Origin: Eumeta japonica
Lineage: Eukaryota; Arthropoda; Insecta; Lepidoptera; Psychidae
Reading direction: 5' to 3'
Length of the DNA stretch: 64,000 nt
Assembly: GCA_005406025.1 (NCBI GenBank)
Contig: BGZK01000098.1
Location: forward strand, 62,001 to 126,000
Positions 53,201 through 61,103 of this stretch are shown here, piece after piece. The notes beneath the pieces were generated by a model. It was not told where the DNA came from and ran no database searches. It was given only the letters and a program-made list of their open reading frames with translations. The first letter of the stretch is position 1; each line of letters starts with the position of its first letter. The translations under genes were made by a program, and so were the position numbers.

Positions 53201-56200
53201 TCTATGGTATGATTGACAACTCAGGATTAGTTTAGTAACTATTTCTCAGCTAAATCAATAATAAGCTAATTATGTAAACTGATTTTTTTCAATGAATATG
53301 ATTATTTGAGAAGAAATAAACTAATATTCCTTCTCAAAGCACCATTAAAATATAATTTTAATGTGTATCATTAAAACATAATTTAATGTGTATTATGTTA
53401 TTTTAAATGTATTAATACATGATAATCAATCAAGTTCTTTGGGGAGAAGAAAACAATATTAATGTTCATAGCAATATCAAATTACTGACAATTAAGAACT
53501 GTATGTTGACAATAATCATGAGCATCTATCTACTTATTATACATGATTCATATGAGGTTATAATTTTATTATCTAATTTAAAAAATTTAAGCTAATCTCA
53601 ACTTACCTAATAGGAATGATGTAGGAAAATAAAAGTAAAAACCTAAATAAAAATCCAAACCAAGGTCCATTAAATCCTTTAAGTATGATCATCAGAAATG
53701 ATATAATTAAAACAGCTACAAATAATAATTTTGTCAAATTATTTATTTGCAAATCTAGTTTACCAAATTTTGAACGTGGCATTTCATTATTCATCACACT
53801 CCTTGTTTCACTACCTAGAGAAATAAAAAAAAATAAATTGAAATGAAATTAAAGATGTAAGTAATTTAAATATAAAAAATAACATTTTATTTCCTAAGTA
53901 CAAGTTCTGATTTTAAGTCATAATTATGAGTGAATTCTATCAAGAATATAATTTTGTGCAATAAAATAAGAGAAAAAGCATTAAATAAGTAAACTTTATG
54001 CAAACCTGTATAAATAACTAAGCCAGTAGCTTGTCCTGATGCAACAACACATCCACTCCATAATGTACTTTCTATGTCTAATGAATCATTTTCTTCCTCA
54101 TCAAGTCTTGTACATGTGCCAATAAAAGAATGAATATCTTTCTCTGGCTTCTCTACGAAAATTTGAGCATTTATATCCAAGAGTTGGGTGTCGGATGACA
54201 GTTTTTGAGTTGTAGGTAATGCTATCCTAAAATAAAATATCATTATTTGAAGAGCATATTTAATTGATACATAATATTTTATGGATATCGAAATTGAAAC
54301 CACTGATGTGTCTTAAGGTTTCACAACTATAAAACTAAAAAGAAAAATATTATTTAATATTAAACACAACTTGCAAAATTTATAATATAGGATACCTCAA
54401 TTTCCAATCAGTCTCCCCATCCAGCTGATCGGTTCTAATGTAGATTGTTCCCGTTGCATCATTTGTACGCAATAAGATCATATCTGCTGGCACACGTTCA
54501 CCTTTATGTAATGTTACTATATCACCAACCCTTAGAGCAGATGCTGGGACTTCTTCAATTCGATAATGTCTATAACTATCTGTAGAATTATTGTCCAATA
54601 CCACTCTTTCATAAAGCTGCTTGTTGACTTGCTTGTCTCTTCTGTCATAAATATTTAAAGACTTAATAAGGAATTAGTTTAACATTTCTACTAAAGTATG
54701 ATTTTATGATTCTAATAAAAGTGGGACCGTAGTACAGACATAACTTTTTTAAAACTAGTGATAAGCGGCTTCACAGGCCGGGCGGGCTTAGTGAAACATT
54801 ATTTTAGCCCCTTCCTCGGTTCTTTTGTTTAAGTGCTTGTTTAAATTAAATTGCCAAATTGAAGAAAGGTTGGCACAGAAAACTCAAGTGGATTAGAAGC
54901 TGAAGATGTTCCTGAAAACTTAGTCTCGGAACAAAGTGATCATAACTTGATAACCGAAGATAGTGCTTCTGAAGATGAAGAACTGGAAATACATCAAGCC
55001 ATGAAAGCCAATACAGGAGAATCAGTCTTCAGAAAGTGACAGTGATGATGAATATTTATCAAGACTAGTTTGATATTTCTATGGCATAAATCAGTATAAA
55101 TGAGCAAAAGATCTGCCAAAAAGAGTCGTGCGAACAGGTCAATATAACATTATAGCTCAAACGCCAGGAGTCAAAATTGAAAGAACTCAATGAAAAAAAT
55201 CTCTTTTTTCTGTGGACGGTAATTATGACTCCAGATATCTTAGAAGAAATTTTAAAGTGGATAAATGTGAAAATTTACTAATTCAAATCGAAATAGAGCA
55301 GGGTAAATCATTCTGAACTTCAAGATAAAGACATGATTTAATTGCATGCATTCTTTAGACTCCTTATGTATGCTATATACATAATTTGTGATTGGATGTG
55401 AACACAGCTATGTGTTCACATCCAATCACAAAAGTTCCGGTACGGATTTACAACCGATGGGACAGGTAGACATTTTTATGTGTAATGTCAAAGAAAAAAA
55501 TTCTAAATTCATTACTGTGCTTATGTTTTGATAATGGGGTAGATCGAGAAGAAAGAAAATGGAACGACAAGCTAGCCACAGTTTCCAAAATATTTGGAAT
55601 ATTTATGAATAACTGCCAAACCTAAAACAACATTAGAGAGTGCAACAATTGATGAAATGTTGATAGCTTTCAGAGGGCGACCTCTGGAAAAATAAGAGCG
55701 ATCCTATTTTGCCACATATATGCCAAACAAACAATCCAAGTACGGTTTGTAAATGATTTGTATGAGTGATGCAAAGACCAATTATTTTTATAATGGCTAT
55801 GTTTAATATGGAAAAGAATCTAATGTTGAAACTTTGATGAAAGAAGAAAATATGTTTTTGGTTCCGTTGGTACGTTTTGTCAAGTGAATCACACAAGCAG
55901 TGATTCACTTGACAAAACGTACACGGTAGTAACCACAATGTAACATTCAATAATTGGTTCACATCGATTGAATTGATGAACACACTAAAAAAAATGAGGC
56001 CTGATCTGTGTGGATACTCTAAAAAGAAAATAAAGGAGAAATCCCCAGAGTTATAGCCATCTAAATCAAGAGATGTGGGTTCTAAACTCCACAGATTTAC
56101 AAATCAGTGACTTGGTTATGAAATGATAAGACTGTGATGTCACATATGCCATAGAAAGGTAAAGCTGTGTGTTTAGTTTCTTTAAGGCATCAATGTGAGT

Positions 56201-59200
56201 CTATTGATGAAAACACAGAAAAACTTGACATAATCAAATATAACAAACAACAAAAAGAGGAGTTAACGCAATAGACAAAAATGCTCCATCTATGCCAGCA
56301 GTCGTCGAATGCAAAGGTGGCCTATGGTGATATTTTGTTGAATATTGGATGTAACTAGTGATTGCACATGTTTTATATGAAACTGAAAGTGCCAATTCTA
56401 TTGATCGAGGATAGTTCATCAAAATATTATTATGAATTATGCTCCTAACTGCCAATAAAAAATAGTAAAGTTTGACTATTACTAGTTTTGTGAAATGACA
56501 CTTGAGATAGAAAAAATATTTTTTCTTAGTTATTACCTTAACTTAATGAACAAAATTTTTTTGTAATAATATGCATATTTGAATTTTTTTCAGTAATTGT
56601 TACTCTCGTCTTCACTTTCTAATTTAAAAAACTGTAGGTATATCTTGTACTGACAAGTTCTTAATTAAAAATTATATTTAGAGTAGGTATACGAGTTTGT
56701 TTTATTTTATCCTTTAATATATTATTATATTATTTTAACCCATTTCGAGCTAGCGATCCCGTTTGGCATCGCAATTTCTATTTTCAAATTCTGTCGGATA
56801 TGAAGCGTTTCGTGCGGTTCTGCCGACTAATCATGCAATAACCAAACGCAGGACGAGTGTGTGATTTACTGTTAAGCAGTATTTTTTGTCATCTGTTCAT
56901 TAGTTTAATGATACACCTCTCGAAAGTCAGTGCAGTGAAAAATATTTGAAAAAATGGATATACGTTTTAAGTAAGTAGCCTATATTTATTAATTATTGGG
57001 AATTTGACGATTCTGCATATTTTATACTAATTTCTAAACTTCTTGCTACACGATAGAGTAGTTATGTTAGTGTTTTCTTATACTGATATAAAATAATACG
57101 GGTTCAAATTGTCCGATGCCGTTTGGCATCGGTAGCCCACTATCGTGTCTTTTTATGAAATATGTATGATTTTATTTGTTTCAATTGTTTTAATCACTTT
57201 GGCAGTAACTTTCGAATTTAAAGTAGGTTTGCAATGTGTCATTGTTTAAACTGTACAAAAAAATCTAATATTATATATACATACACACATTTAAATTTTT
57301 TTACATAAGTACCTGTTTTATTATGCAAAAATTGTACGCTACACAAAGCTTTGTCGATTTTGGAAGAAGACTACGACGTGAAACCTCAGCAAGTTTTTAT
57401 CGAGCCACCTGATCCTATTGTTATTTCTGACTGAGGATTCAGCTGATGAGGACCAAGGAGGTTTTATTAATAAACTCACTGGAAGGCAGCTCGGTGCAAG
57501 ATGTGAAGTAATGTTGGCTGGAAAATCAAAGGATCGTGTACGACGCCTAAAAGTCATCACTTCTAAGACTGTGAAATCTTCCAGCGAACCCCAATTAGGG
57601 CCAACAGGTAACCATACCTCTAGGAACCGAGGGCGCGGGTTATCTCAATGCAGAAGTGGGGGTCGTCGTGGCGGGAGATCTCACGATCCTGATTAAGATA
57701 GTACGACCAGTGTGATAACAAATCGGAGATCTCAAAACCAGAGCTCTAGGAGTCGCGGGCGCGGGTTATCTCAACGCGGAGGTGGGGTTCACTTAGGCAG
57801 GAGACCTCGCAGTCGTGATTCAGAGAGTACTACCGATAGAATAACAAATCGGACCAGCGACCATTCTACTGACAGTTCATCAAATGAGAGCGATACGGAC
57901 AGTTCTGAAAAACAGCCTTCTAAGAAACCAAAAACACGTACATGGATACACAAAGATTTAACTATAGAGTTACCACTCTTTCCTGAGGGCAACTATTCTT
58001 CGTTTAGAGAAAAGACGTTGCTAGAAATGGTTGAACAGAGTCAGTGATGATATTCGGTACGATGGTCGGGATCATCTCCTAATTCCATATAAAACTGGAT
58101 GTCGACTCAGGTATGCATTGGAGTTTTGCAAAAGTCAAACAAGGCTCCAATGCGAAAAGTGTAATGTAGGGCTTTGTGCAGCATGCAATTACCAGTTTCA
58201 TACCTAAATTTTTCAAATATATATTTTAAATAAATGTTTGTATAATTTCTAATAATGACTTTAATTTCTTACACTGTTTTTGAGTCTGTTAATTATTTAA
58301 ATCAGTTTACATATCATAAAAATTATACATAATATCCTTACTTAGTATAACATCAATAAGATATGGTAAGAGGCTAGCGCTGCCATTTGGCATCATCTGT
58401 TTTTTCCAAAAATATAGTAGGTACACAAGTTTTAATCTTTATAATATATTAAGAGGTTCATTAATAACAACATATTAAAAAATCAAATGAACCTGAGACC
58501 ATGAATTAATTCAGTCCGTAATGGGTTAAATATTGCAGTAAGATATTATACTTAATTTTTATGTTGTACACCAAATACAGAAGTGGGCCTCTCAAACCAT
58601 TCATTACCAGTTATGTTATACAAAACAATGTAACCAGTCAAAAGTTAATAACAATTGAATGACACTAATTTAAAAAAGTTTTGGTAGTGTTGATATGTTA
58701 TATTTCAAATTAAACTCACCTATATCTTCGGAAATCATCTATAGCTTCACGAAATAAGGTTACAGCTAAGACGAAACAAAGAGGACCCCAGTATGTGTAC
58801 AAATAACCTATTCTTATGCTAGGTATAAACTGACTAAGAGCCATCACAAGGAAATATAAATTTAAGAAAAAACGGAACTGCTCAAACAATACTAGAGGCA
58901 GGAATGTAATAACGTTGTACTTCTGTAAAAAAATATAGATGCTTTGAAAAACATACAGGTTTTAAACATAATTTTTAATTACATTAAAGCGAAATAAATC
59001 GTACCTGATTACACACAGTATTAGGAGGGTAATTTTCGTCTGATATTTGACCAAGAAATATAGCTCTAGAACTTAATTCACGGCTTCGACCTCGAAAAAT
59101 CTTTATTCTAAAACAAAGAAAACACCATACAAAAAGATCTGTATAGACTTTGTCTTCCATTATATTTCTTTAGTCAATTGAATTACCTTGACCAAATAGA

Positions 59201-59236
59201 TTTTCTTTTTGATCTCAACAACGGTGTAGTTTCCAT
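26270..59236 (-). CDS. ATP9A/B-like: Phospholipid-transporting P4-ATPase, ATP9/Neo1 class (19 coding exons)
   Basis: Predicted exons, minus strand: 59236-59187, 59107-59005, 58922-58720, 54641-54396, 54226-54006, 53814-53607, 52760-52538, 52037-51848, 50237-50122, 45580-45443, 45008-44832, 40471-40301, 38913-38716, 38157-37971, 35543-35368, 34339-34235, 32265-32139, 26861-26658, 26406-26270. Phases agree at every junction, giving 1059 residues, near the ATP9 norm. Motifs: [11 protein letters not shown] before the first helix; DGET (193-196, actuator); PISL in helix 4, formed across exons 6/7; DKTGTLT with phospho-Asp 389; [24 protein letters not shown] (578); MLTGD (685); GDGGND (796); C-terminal helices ending ...QYKHLKK. 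ATP9/Neo1 proteins act in Golgi/endosome membranes and work without a CDC50 subunit. All splice sites are GT-AG; the exon 14 donor (GTCGGT) is weak. Confidence 0.93.
28290..29880 (+). mobile_element. RTE-type polymerase C-terminus, split by another transposon
   Basis: 28290-28650 reads [11 protein letters not shown], then [10 protein letters not shown] and [10 protein letters not shown], the end of an RTE-like reverse transcriptase with stops. The homology resumes at about 29612 ([10 protein letters not shown]) and runs to [16 protein letters not shown] and [12 protein letters not shown] at 29870. The intervening 0.95 kb (28663-29597) is a separate insertion. The element lies in ATP9 intron 17, opposite to the gene. 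5'-truncated and non-functional. Confidence 0.8.
28663..29597. mobile_element. Non-autonomous DNA transposon inserted in the RTE copy
   Basis: The insert has related inverted ends: left TGCCATCTACAATTGGGTTT (28665 on), right, read in reverse, TGCATGCCAATTGGGAATTTG (from 29594 inward), followed by T/A-rich tracts. Inside, the plus strand near 28995 reads [14 protein letters not shown], like the start of a THAP-type zinc finger. The minus strand at 29320-29155 reads a coding-like piece ending [14 protein letters not shown] before a GTAAG donor at 29154. This looks like an internally deleted or rearranged transposon. The superfamily is not assigned. Confidence 0.5.
30440..31060 (-). pseudogene. 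DDE-like transposon protein remnant
   Basis: The minus frame reads [37 protein letters not shown], then about 100 codons later TTWSDN and, after stops, YEADTIHGL. This order matches a multicopy insect protein (often followed by SD..GQN) that I take to be a DDE-type transposase, superfamily uncertain. Several stops and loss of the GQN residues after WSDN show it is dead. It lies in ATP9 intron 17. Confidence 0.6.
31560..32055 (+). mobile_element. Non-LTR 3' remnant, second copy
   Basis: Same family as 2470-3020: CTCATGACAAGCGTGTTTGGC, the [11 protein letters not shown] block, ACDRM, and an ATGGATGTCAGTGAAACAAGAG stretch near 31955, ending in CTTCTGGGAAAAACGCATGC. It carries frameshifts and an internal small duplication (GCGTGTGATCGAATGCGTGTGA). 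It lies in ATP9 intron 17. Confidence 0.65.
32500..32679 (+). mobile_element. Helitron 3' end
   Basis: CTCAGAAACTATAGGTCCGA followed by GACTTGAACTTTGG is a typical lepidopteran Helitron body. The 3' end is GCGGGCAGAGCCGCGG plus AGAAAAG and CTAA (32676-32679) before T. The hairpin and CTRR end are visible; the 5' end is uncertain. Confidence 0.55.
32882..34115 (-). mobile_element. mariner element with matching terminal repeats
   Basis: Ends: left TAAGGTTGAGGAAAAAGC (32882), right read in reverse TTAGGTTAGGGAAAAAG (34115), followed by a TA at 34116-34117. The length of about 1.23 kb fits mariner. The minus strand carries a transposase with HDNASPH (second Asp, 33270s), [13 protein letters not shown] (third catalytic region) and upstream TGDEEMDY (first Asp region). 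Stops and frameshifts are frequent and the last catalytic Asp position reads His (PSHF for PSDY). It lies in ATP9 intron 16/17 sequence, and a TA microsatellite (32974-32997) has grown inside it. Confidence 0.8.
34489..34741. other. CpG-rich patch in ATP9 intron 15
   Basis: About 34600-34690 is rich in GCGCG, CGCTCG and ACGC words, ending in a (GCAC)n-like stretch. Overlapping frames on both strands have no motif. It is unlike the AT-rich intron around it and may be part of an unidentified element. Confidence 0.3.
35850..36002 (+). mobile_element. Small Helitron remnant
   Basis: GGGATTAAGACCATTC...GTAGTTGGTTATAGGTT parallels the body of the element at 50572-50772 (GGGACTAGGACCATTC, GTAGATGGTTCTAGGCT). 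The end CCAGCGAAGAGGGTGTCTAG (to 36002) parallels CCCAGCGAAGCGGGC...CTAG there, followed by T. Confidence 0.6.
36183..37459. mobile_element. Foldback-type element with inverted arms of about 490 bp
   Basis: 36183-36670 and 36953-37459 are inverted copies of each other over almost their whole length with scattered differences. Outer ends are CCATCATAGTCCAGGAGGAA and, read in reverse, CCCTGATAGCCCAGGAGGAA. The central spacer is about 280 bp. Neither arm carries a convincing protein. I see no matching target duplication (acatctgaa left, taaaacata right). It sits in ATP9 intron 14 and would give a very long double-stranded stem in the pre-mRNA. Confidence 0.85.
37777..37823. repeat. Short-loop inverted repeat
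   Basis: 21-bp perfect arms (AGCACACTTGCTTTCAAAATT and its reverse complement) around a 5-base loop. It lies in ATP9 intron 14, about 150 bases from exon 14. Confidence 0.95.
40590..41160 (+). mobile_element. Helitron remnant with hexamer-rich interior
   Basis: The 3' end CGGGCGGAGCCGCGGGCAAAAACTAA (41135-41160, followed by T) has the GC hairpin and CTAA terminus. A second GCGGGCGGAGCCGC copy at about 41018 suggests duplication of the terminus. The interior (40800-41100) is built of degenerate GAATCG/GATCAG words. It lies in ATP9 intron 11/12. The 5' end is not fixed. Confidence 0.5.
41400..41440 (+). mobile_element. Very short non-LTR tail
   Basis: CACTACCCTTCTGGGAAATAG matches the last bases of the 2470-3020 family. 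Too short for more than a tentative call. Confidence 0.35.
42251..42301. repeat. Overlapping tandem and inverted repeat
   Basis: A perfect 21-bp unit (AATTAGTCAATTAAATATCTG) occurs twice in tandem at 42260-42280 and 42281-42301. The first also pairs with the preceding CAGATATTTAATT as a 13-bp-arm hairpin with a 4-base loop. Confidence 0.9.
43140..43985 (+). repeat. Dispersed noncoding transposon-like repeat of about 0.85 kb
   Basis: Blocks in order: ACGGCAACAGGCCAAGAACTTT, TTGGCCAAGAGCATGTCGGA, a 12-base G run near 43605, GAGCGATTATTTCCGAAAT, GGACGGACAGATGGACATGA, ACTATAAGG and CTCGGAACCCTA. I recall this series as a widespread insect repeat. The 94-codon frame inside it (43141-43425) is not a gene. 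It lies in ATP9 intron 11. Confidence 0.55.
45685..45965 (+). repeat. SINE-like dispersed repeat, copy 2
   Basis: GCCATCCACGGACACTCACAA, a GTGCGTCGCCGGCCTTTTA core, repeated GATGGAGAGAGAG-like blocks and GAGAGTGTGGTAGCTCACC. It lines up with the copy at 60278-60600 (GAGAGTGTGGTATCTTACC). It lies in ATP9 intron 9. Confidence 0.55.
46590..47265 (+). mobile_element. Repeat fragments: dispersed repeat head and third non-LTR remnant
   Basis: 46595-46690 repeats the head of the 860-1150 repeat (TTCTAAAAAAGAAGGAGATTATGAATATTTG). 46985-47265 is a third decayed copy of the non-LTR tail (AGAATGAATGAAAGTAGATTGATG, then a CAGTGACTC and CTTCTCTGAGAAG end). Both lie in ATP9 intron 9. Confidence 0.5.
48002..48098. 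repeat. 63-bp tandem duplication
   Basis: TTTATTGCTTGCACGTGTTTACTAGTTAAATTGT recurs with two changes 63 bases later (about 48065-48098); the spacer contains a long A run. The unit is named by its start word TTTATTGCTTGCACGTGTTT. Confidence 0.75.
48885..49370. repeat. Degenerate minisatellite, unit about 124 bp
   Basis: The word CATCAGACC...ATTACAAAA.GTAA recurs at about 48892, 49095, 49218 and 49341 (last one degenerate), with a partial copy at about 48989. The last three intervals are about 123-124 bases. Each unit also holds an AGAATGAGCCCAA block and a TTACTAGTAA.TACTGAA block. It lies in ATP9 intron 9; no coding sense. Confidence 0.8.
50572..50772 (+). mobile_element. Complete-looking 201-bp mini-Helitron
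   Basis: Starts TCTATACATATATAAGGAAA and ends CCCAGCGAAGCGGGCAAGAC plus AGCTAG, with A on the left and T on the right, exactly the AT insertion site expected of Helitrons. A short hairpin precedes the CTAG. No coding capacity. It lies in ATP9 intron 8. Confidence 0.7.
51091..51240. repeat. Tandem duplication of about 88 bp
   Basis: CTATTCTGAAATTTATTTTG..GTTTCAAAAGGTAGT (51091-51151) recurs diverged as CCATTTTGAAATTAATTTTA..GTTTCAAAAGGTCTA (51179-51240). It lies in ATP9 intron 8. Confidence 0.75.
55385..55432. repeat. Short-loop inverted repeat
   Basis: 22-bp perfect arms (TTTGTGATTGGATGTGAACA, CA, then reverse complement) around GCTA, inside the decayed piggyBac transposase. Confidence 0.95.
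55870..55922. repeat. Short-loop inverted repeat
   Basis: 23-bp perfect arms (GTACGTTTTGTCAAGTGAAT, CAC, then reverse complement) around a 7-base loop, inside the same decayed piggyBac transposase. Confidence 0.95.
56739..58525 (+). mobile_element. piggyBac-type element with intact TTAA target duplication
   Basis: The ends are TTAA|CCCATTTCG (TTAA at 56735-56738) and, on the right, ATGGG|TTAA (58526-58529); the right end in reverse reads CCCATTACG. TTAA plus CCC ends are diagnostic of piggyBac. A subterminal word GCTAGCG..CCCGTTTGGCATC (56749-56771) recurs in direct orientation near the other end (58373-58395) and a related GATGCCGTTTGGCATCGG lies at 57115-57132. The interior is an internally deleted transposase. 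It lies in ATP9 intron 3, next to an older piggyBac copy. Confidence 0.88.
57330..58205 (+). pseudogene. Internally deleted piggyBac transposase (N-terminus fused to Cys-rich C-terminus)
   Basis: The frame near 57340-57430 reads [11 protein letters not shown] and [12 protein letters not shown], then after a one-base insertion [20 protein letters not shown] (57427 on). This is the N-terminus of PGBD-type transposases. It continues through two Arg/Gly/Ser-rich repeats (RNRGRGLSQ and SRGRGLSQ, 57628 and 57751), with one stop at 57694. After [10 protein letters not shown], near 58035, a frame shift enters [14 protein letters not shown] and a C-terminal Cys-rich finger [17 protein letters not shown] ending at 58205. 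The catalytic Asp core between them is missing, so the element is non-autonomous. Confidence 0.82.
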
Positions 59237-59435
59237 AATTAAAGCAAAAATATAAACAAAATTACCAATTTTTGGACTAATGAGATTTTTTGATACGATT
59301 ATGATTAGGTCGATCTAAACAACACAGCTTATGCTAAGACATTTCTACTATACAAAGGTACTTTGTGGACATGACCATGACAGAAGAAGCACCACAGAAC
59401 AATATTATACTACAGTATGGCGGGCAGTGTTGCCA
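59237..59435 (-). promoter_or_regulatory. Putative ATP9 5' leader/promoter region
   Basis: Only about 200 bp separate the predicted ATP9 start (59236) from the hAT terminus at 59436. No TATA box is clear. Either the promoter lies in this short stretch or a 5' noncoding exon exists further right. Inferred from position only. Confidence 0.25.
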
Positions 59436-60000
59436 ACTTAGTGGATTTTCCACTAGATCTGGTGGTTTAGACATGTGTTTCAGCGTGAAAATATTAGTTT
59501 TAGTGGCTAGTGGATTTTTTAGTAGATTAGATTCTTCCAGTTAGCAGTAAGTCATAAATTTAACCACTAGCACAACTCATAAAATGCTGAAGTATACTTT
59601 CGATATTACAAAAATCGATGAGCAGTGGCGTCAAATACATCTACTAAGCTGGAAACTTACAAAAAATACTAAAGAATTTTGGTACGAGGTATTGAAATTC
59701 GAAGATATAGTAGGAGAAAACAGATTTCAAGAATTAGTCACATTTGCGATAGCTATATTAGTTGTACCGCACTCAAATGCAGATGTAGAGCAATTATTTA
59801 GTATGATGAACGTTGTCAAGACTAGACAGAGGAACCGGATGAAGTTTGATCTTCTTTTTTTTAAATACTTACAATTCATGCAGGCTTAGTACGTGAAGGC
59901 AAATGTTGTAATAACTACATAATACCTAATGCAGTGATACAAAAAATTGGCACTAAAGAAATTCATTCATTACAATCATAGCAAGCAGTGAAGCTGATTC
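59436..60000 (+). mobile_element. hAT element remnant with 5' terminus
   Basis: CAGTGTTGCCAACTTAGTGG at 59436 is a typical hAT terminal sequence, followed by subterminal GTGGATTTT and TAGTGG repeats. The frame at 59584-59889 is the C-terminal dimerisation domain. The region between (catalytic core) and the other terminus are absent, so the copy is a deletion derivative. Confidence 0.7.
59584..59889 (+). pseudogene. hAT transposase C-terminal dimerisation domain
   Basis: About 101 codons; FAIAILVVPHSNADVEQLFS followed by MMNVVKTRQRNRM is the conserved hAT C-terminal block. No catalytic Asp blocks precede it. It may be translated as a small protein but has no own recognisable promoter. It is a different hAT lineage from the 5.9-9.4 kb copy. 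Confidence 0.75.
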
Positions 60001-60150
60001 TTCGGAAGATGATCATCTTTAGTTAATATGTACTTAGATAGGTACCTAAATGTTTTATTTTTAACATAAAATAATTATTTCATGACAATAATTACATTGT
60101 TGTTGTTTTATTTTCAAATTTAATTCAAGTAGGTAGTCATAGCAGTGCAG

Positions 60151-60250
60151 CCAGATCGTGGGATTTTTTTATCCTTTCTCTAGTACATCTTTCCCTACGT
60201 CTCTACCGCGCGCGGTGCTAAAGAGGGGGTAAAAAAATCCTACGATCTGG
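60151..60250. mobile_element. 100-bp MITE-like element
   Basis: 24-bp inverted ends with two mismatches: CCAGATCGTGGGATTTTTTT (60151) and, in reverse from 60250, CCAGATCGTAGGATTTTTTT. The centre is GC-rich (ACCGCGCGCGGT, itself palindromic at 60205-60216). No clear target duplication. Superfamily unknown. Confidence 0.7.
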
Positions 60251-60277
60251 ATCGTAGTGACAAATGAGCATGTTAAC

Positions 60278-60600
60278 CAAAGAGCCTGTGGCCATCGCCA
60301 CCCATGGACACTTATAACTCCAGAGGAGTCATCAGTGCAATGCTAACTTCTTGGATAGTAATTGAATATCTGATAAAGGGAGAAGTGGAGCGATGGAGGG
60401 GAGTGTGGTGATGGAAGGGGAATGGAGTGACGGAGGGGAGGGGAGTGGGTGACGACGGAGCAGTGGGACTATGAAAAGGGAGTAAGCCACCTGATTTCTC
60501 ATTCACTGGATGAAAGCAGCAGCGAAAACAGTTATTTTATACCTGTATTCTGTGAGAGTGTGGTATCTTACCGATCGAGTAGGTCCATCTTCGTGCTGCA
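60278..60600 (+). repeat. SINE-like dispersed repeat, copy 3
   Basis: CCACCCATGGACACTTATAA, CCAGAGGAGTCATCAGTGCA, a GGAGGGGAGTGG-rich middle and GAGAGTGTGGTATCTTACC. Same family and orientation as 45685-45965. Its purine-rich middle is expanded. Confidence 0.55.
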
Positions 60601-61103
60601 AACAAGTCATCCGCAGCATTGCTAAACCACATCTATTACAAAATTATAATGGAATCATCTTTACGCATTTCCACACTTGTAAATACAAATATTAAATGTT
60701 ATGAGAATAATATTCATTTTGCAATAAAATAATCATGTTCTTAAAGGAGTATTATAAAAATATTATTGCATAAATAAGCGAATATTATATTATTAATATC
60801 ATGATCAATTAGGTATAGACTTATTTCTATGAAATTTCAGTGCTTTTGTTCAACTTATTTAATCTTTATTGTAACCACAAAAACCTTATAGTTTTTTTGG
60901 TAATAAATAAATTAACAGAAGTGCCTGTTACTCTGAGTGGAATTATTTATTCATTACTTGGATTATAAGGAAACAATTTTTCGTCTCGTTGATGCTTGTA
61001 GCGATCTAACATAAAACCTAAATAAATTACGAGAAGGTCTACTTACCTCAATTTGCATGCACATCGTCGATGCCACCGCCGCTAGGCGCAGCCGCCTCCG
61101 TCG

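Larger units (their letters stand above)
54850..56460 (+). pseudogene. piggyBac-type transposase, decayed full-length copy
   Basis: Plus-strand homology in shifting frames: acidic N-terminus (SEDEELEI), [21 protein letters not shown] (catalytic Asp region) near 55640, [26 protein letters not shown] (second Asp region), [17 protein letters not shown] near 55950, then KGGVNAIDK and a C-terminal remnant near 56270-56430. Stops and frameshifts run throughout. I could not find flanking TTAA with CCC/GGG ends. It lies in ATP9 intron 3 opposite to the gene. Two short-loop palindromes occur inside. Confidence 0.8.
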
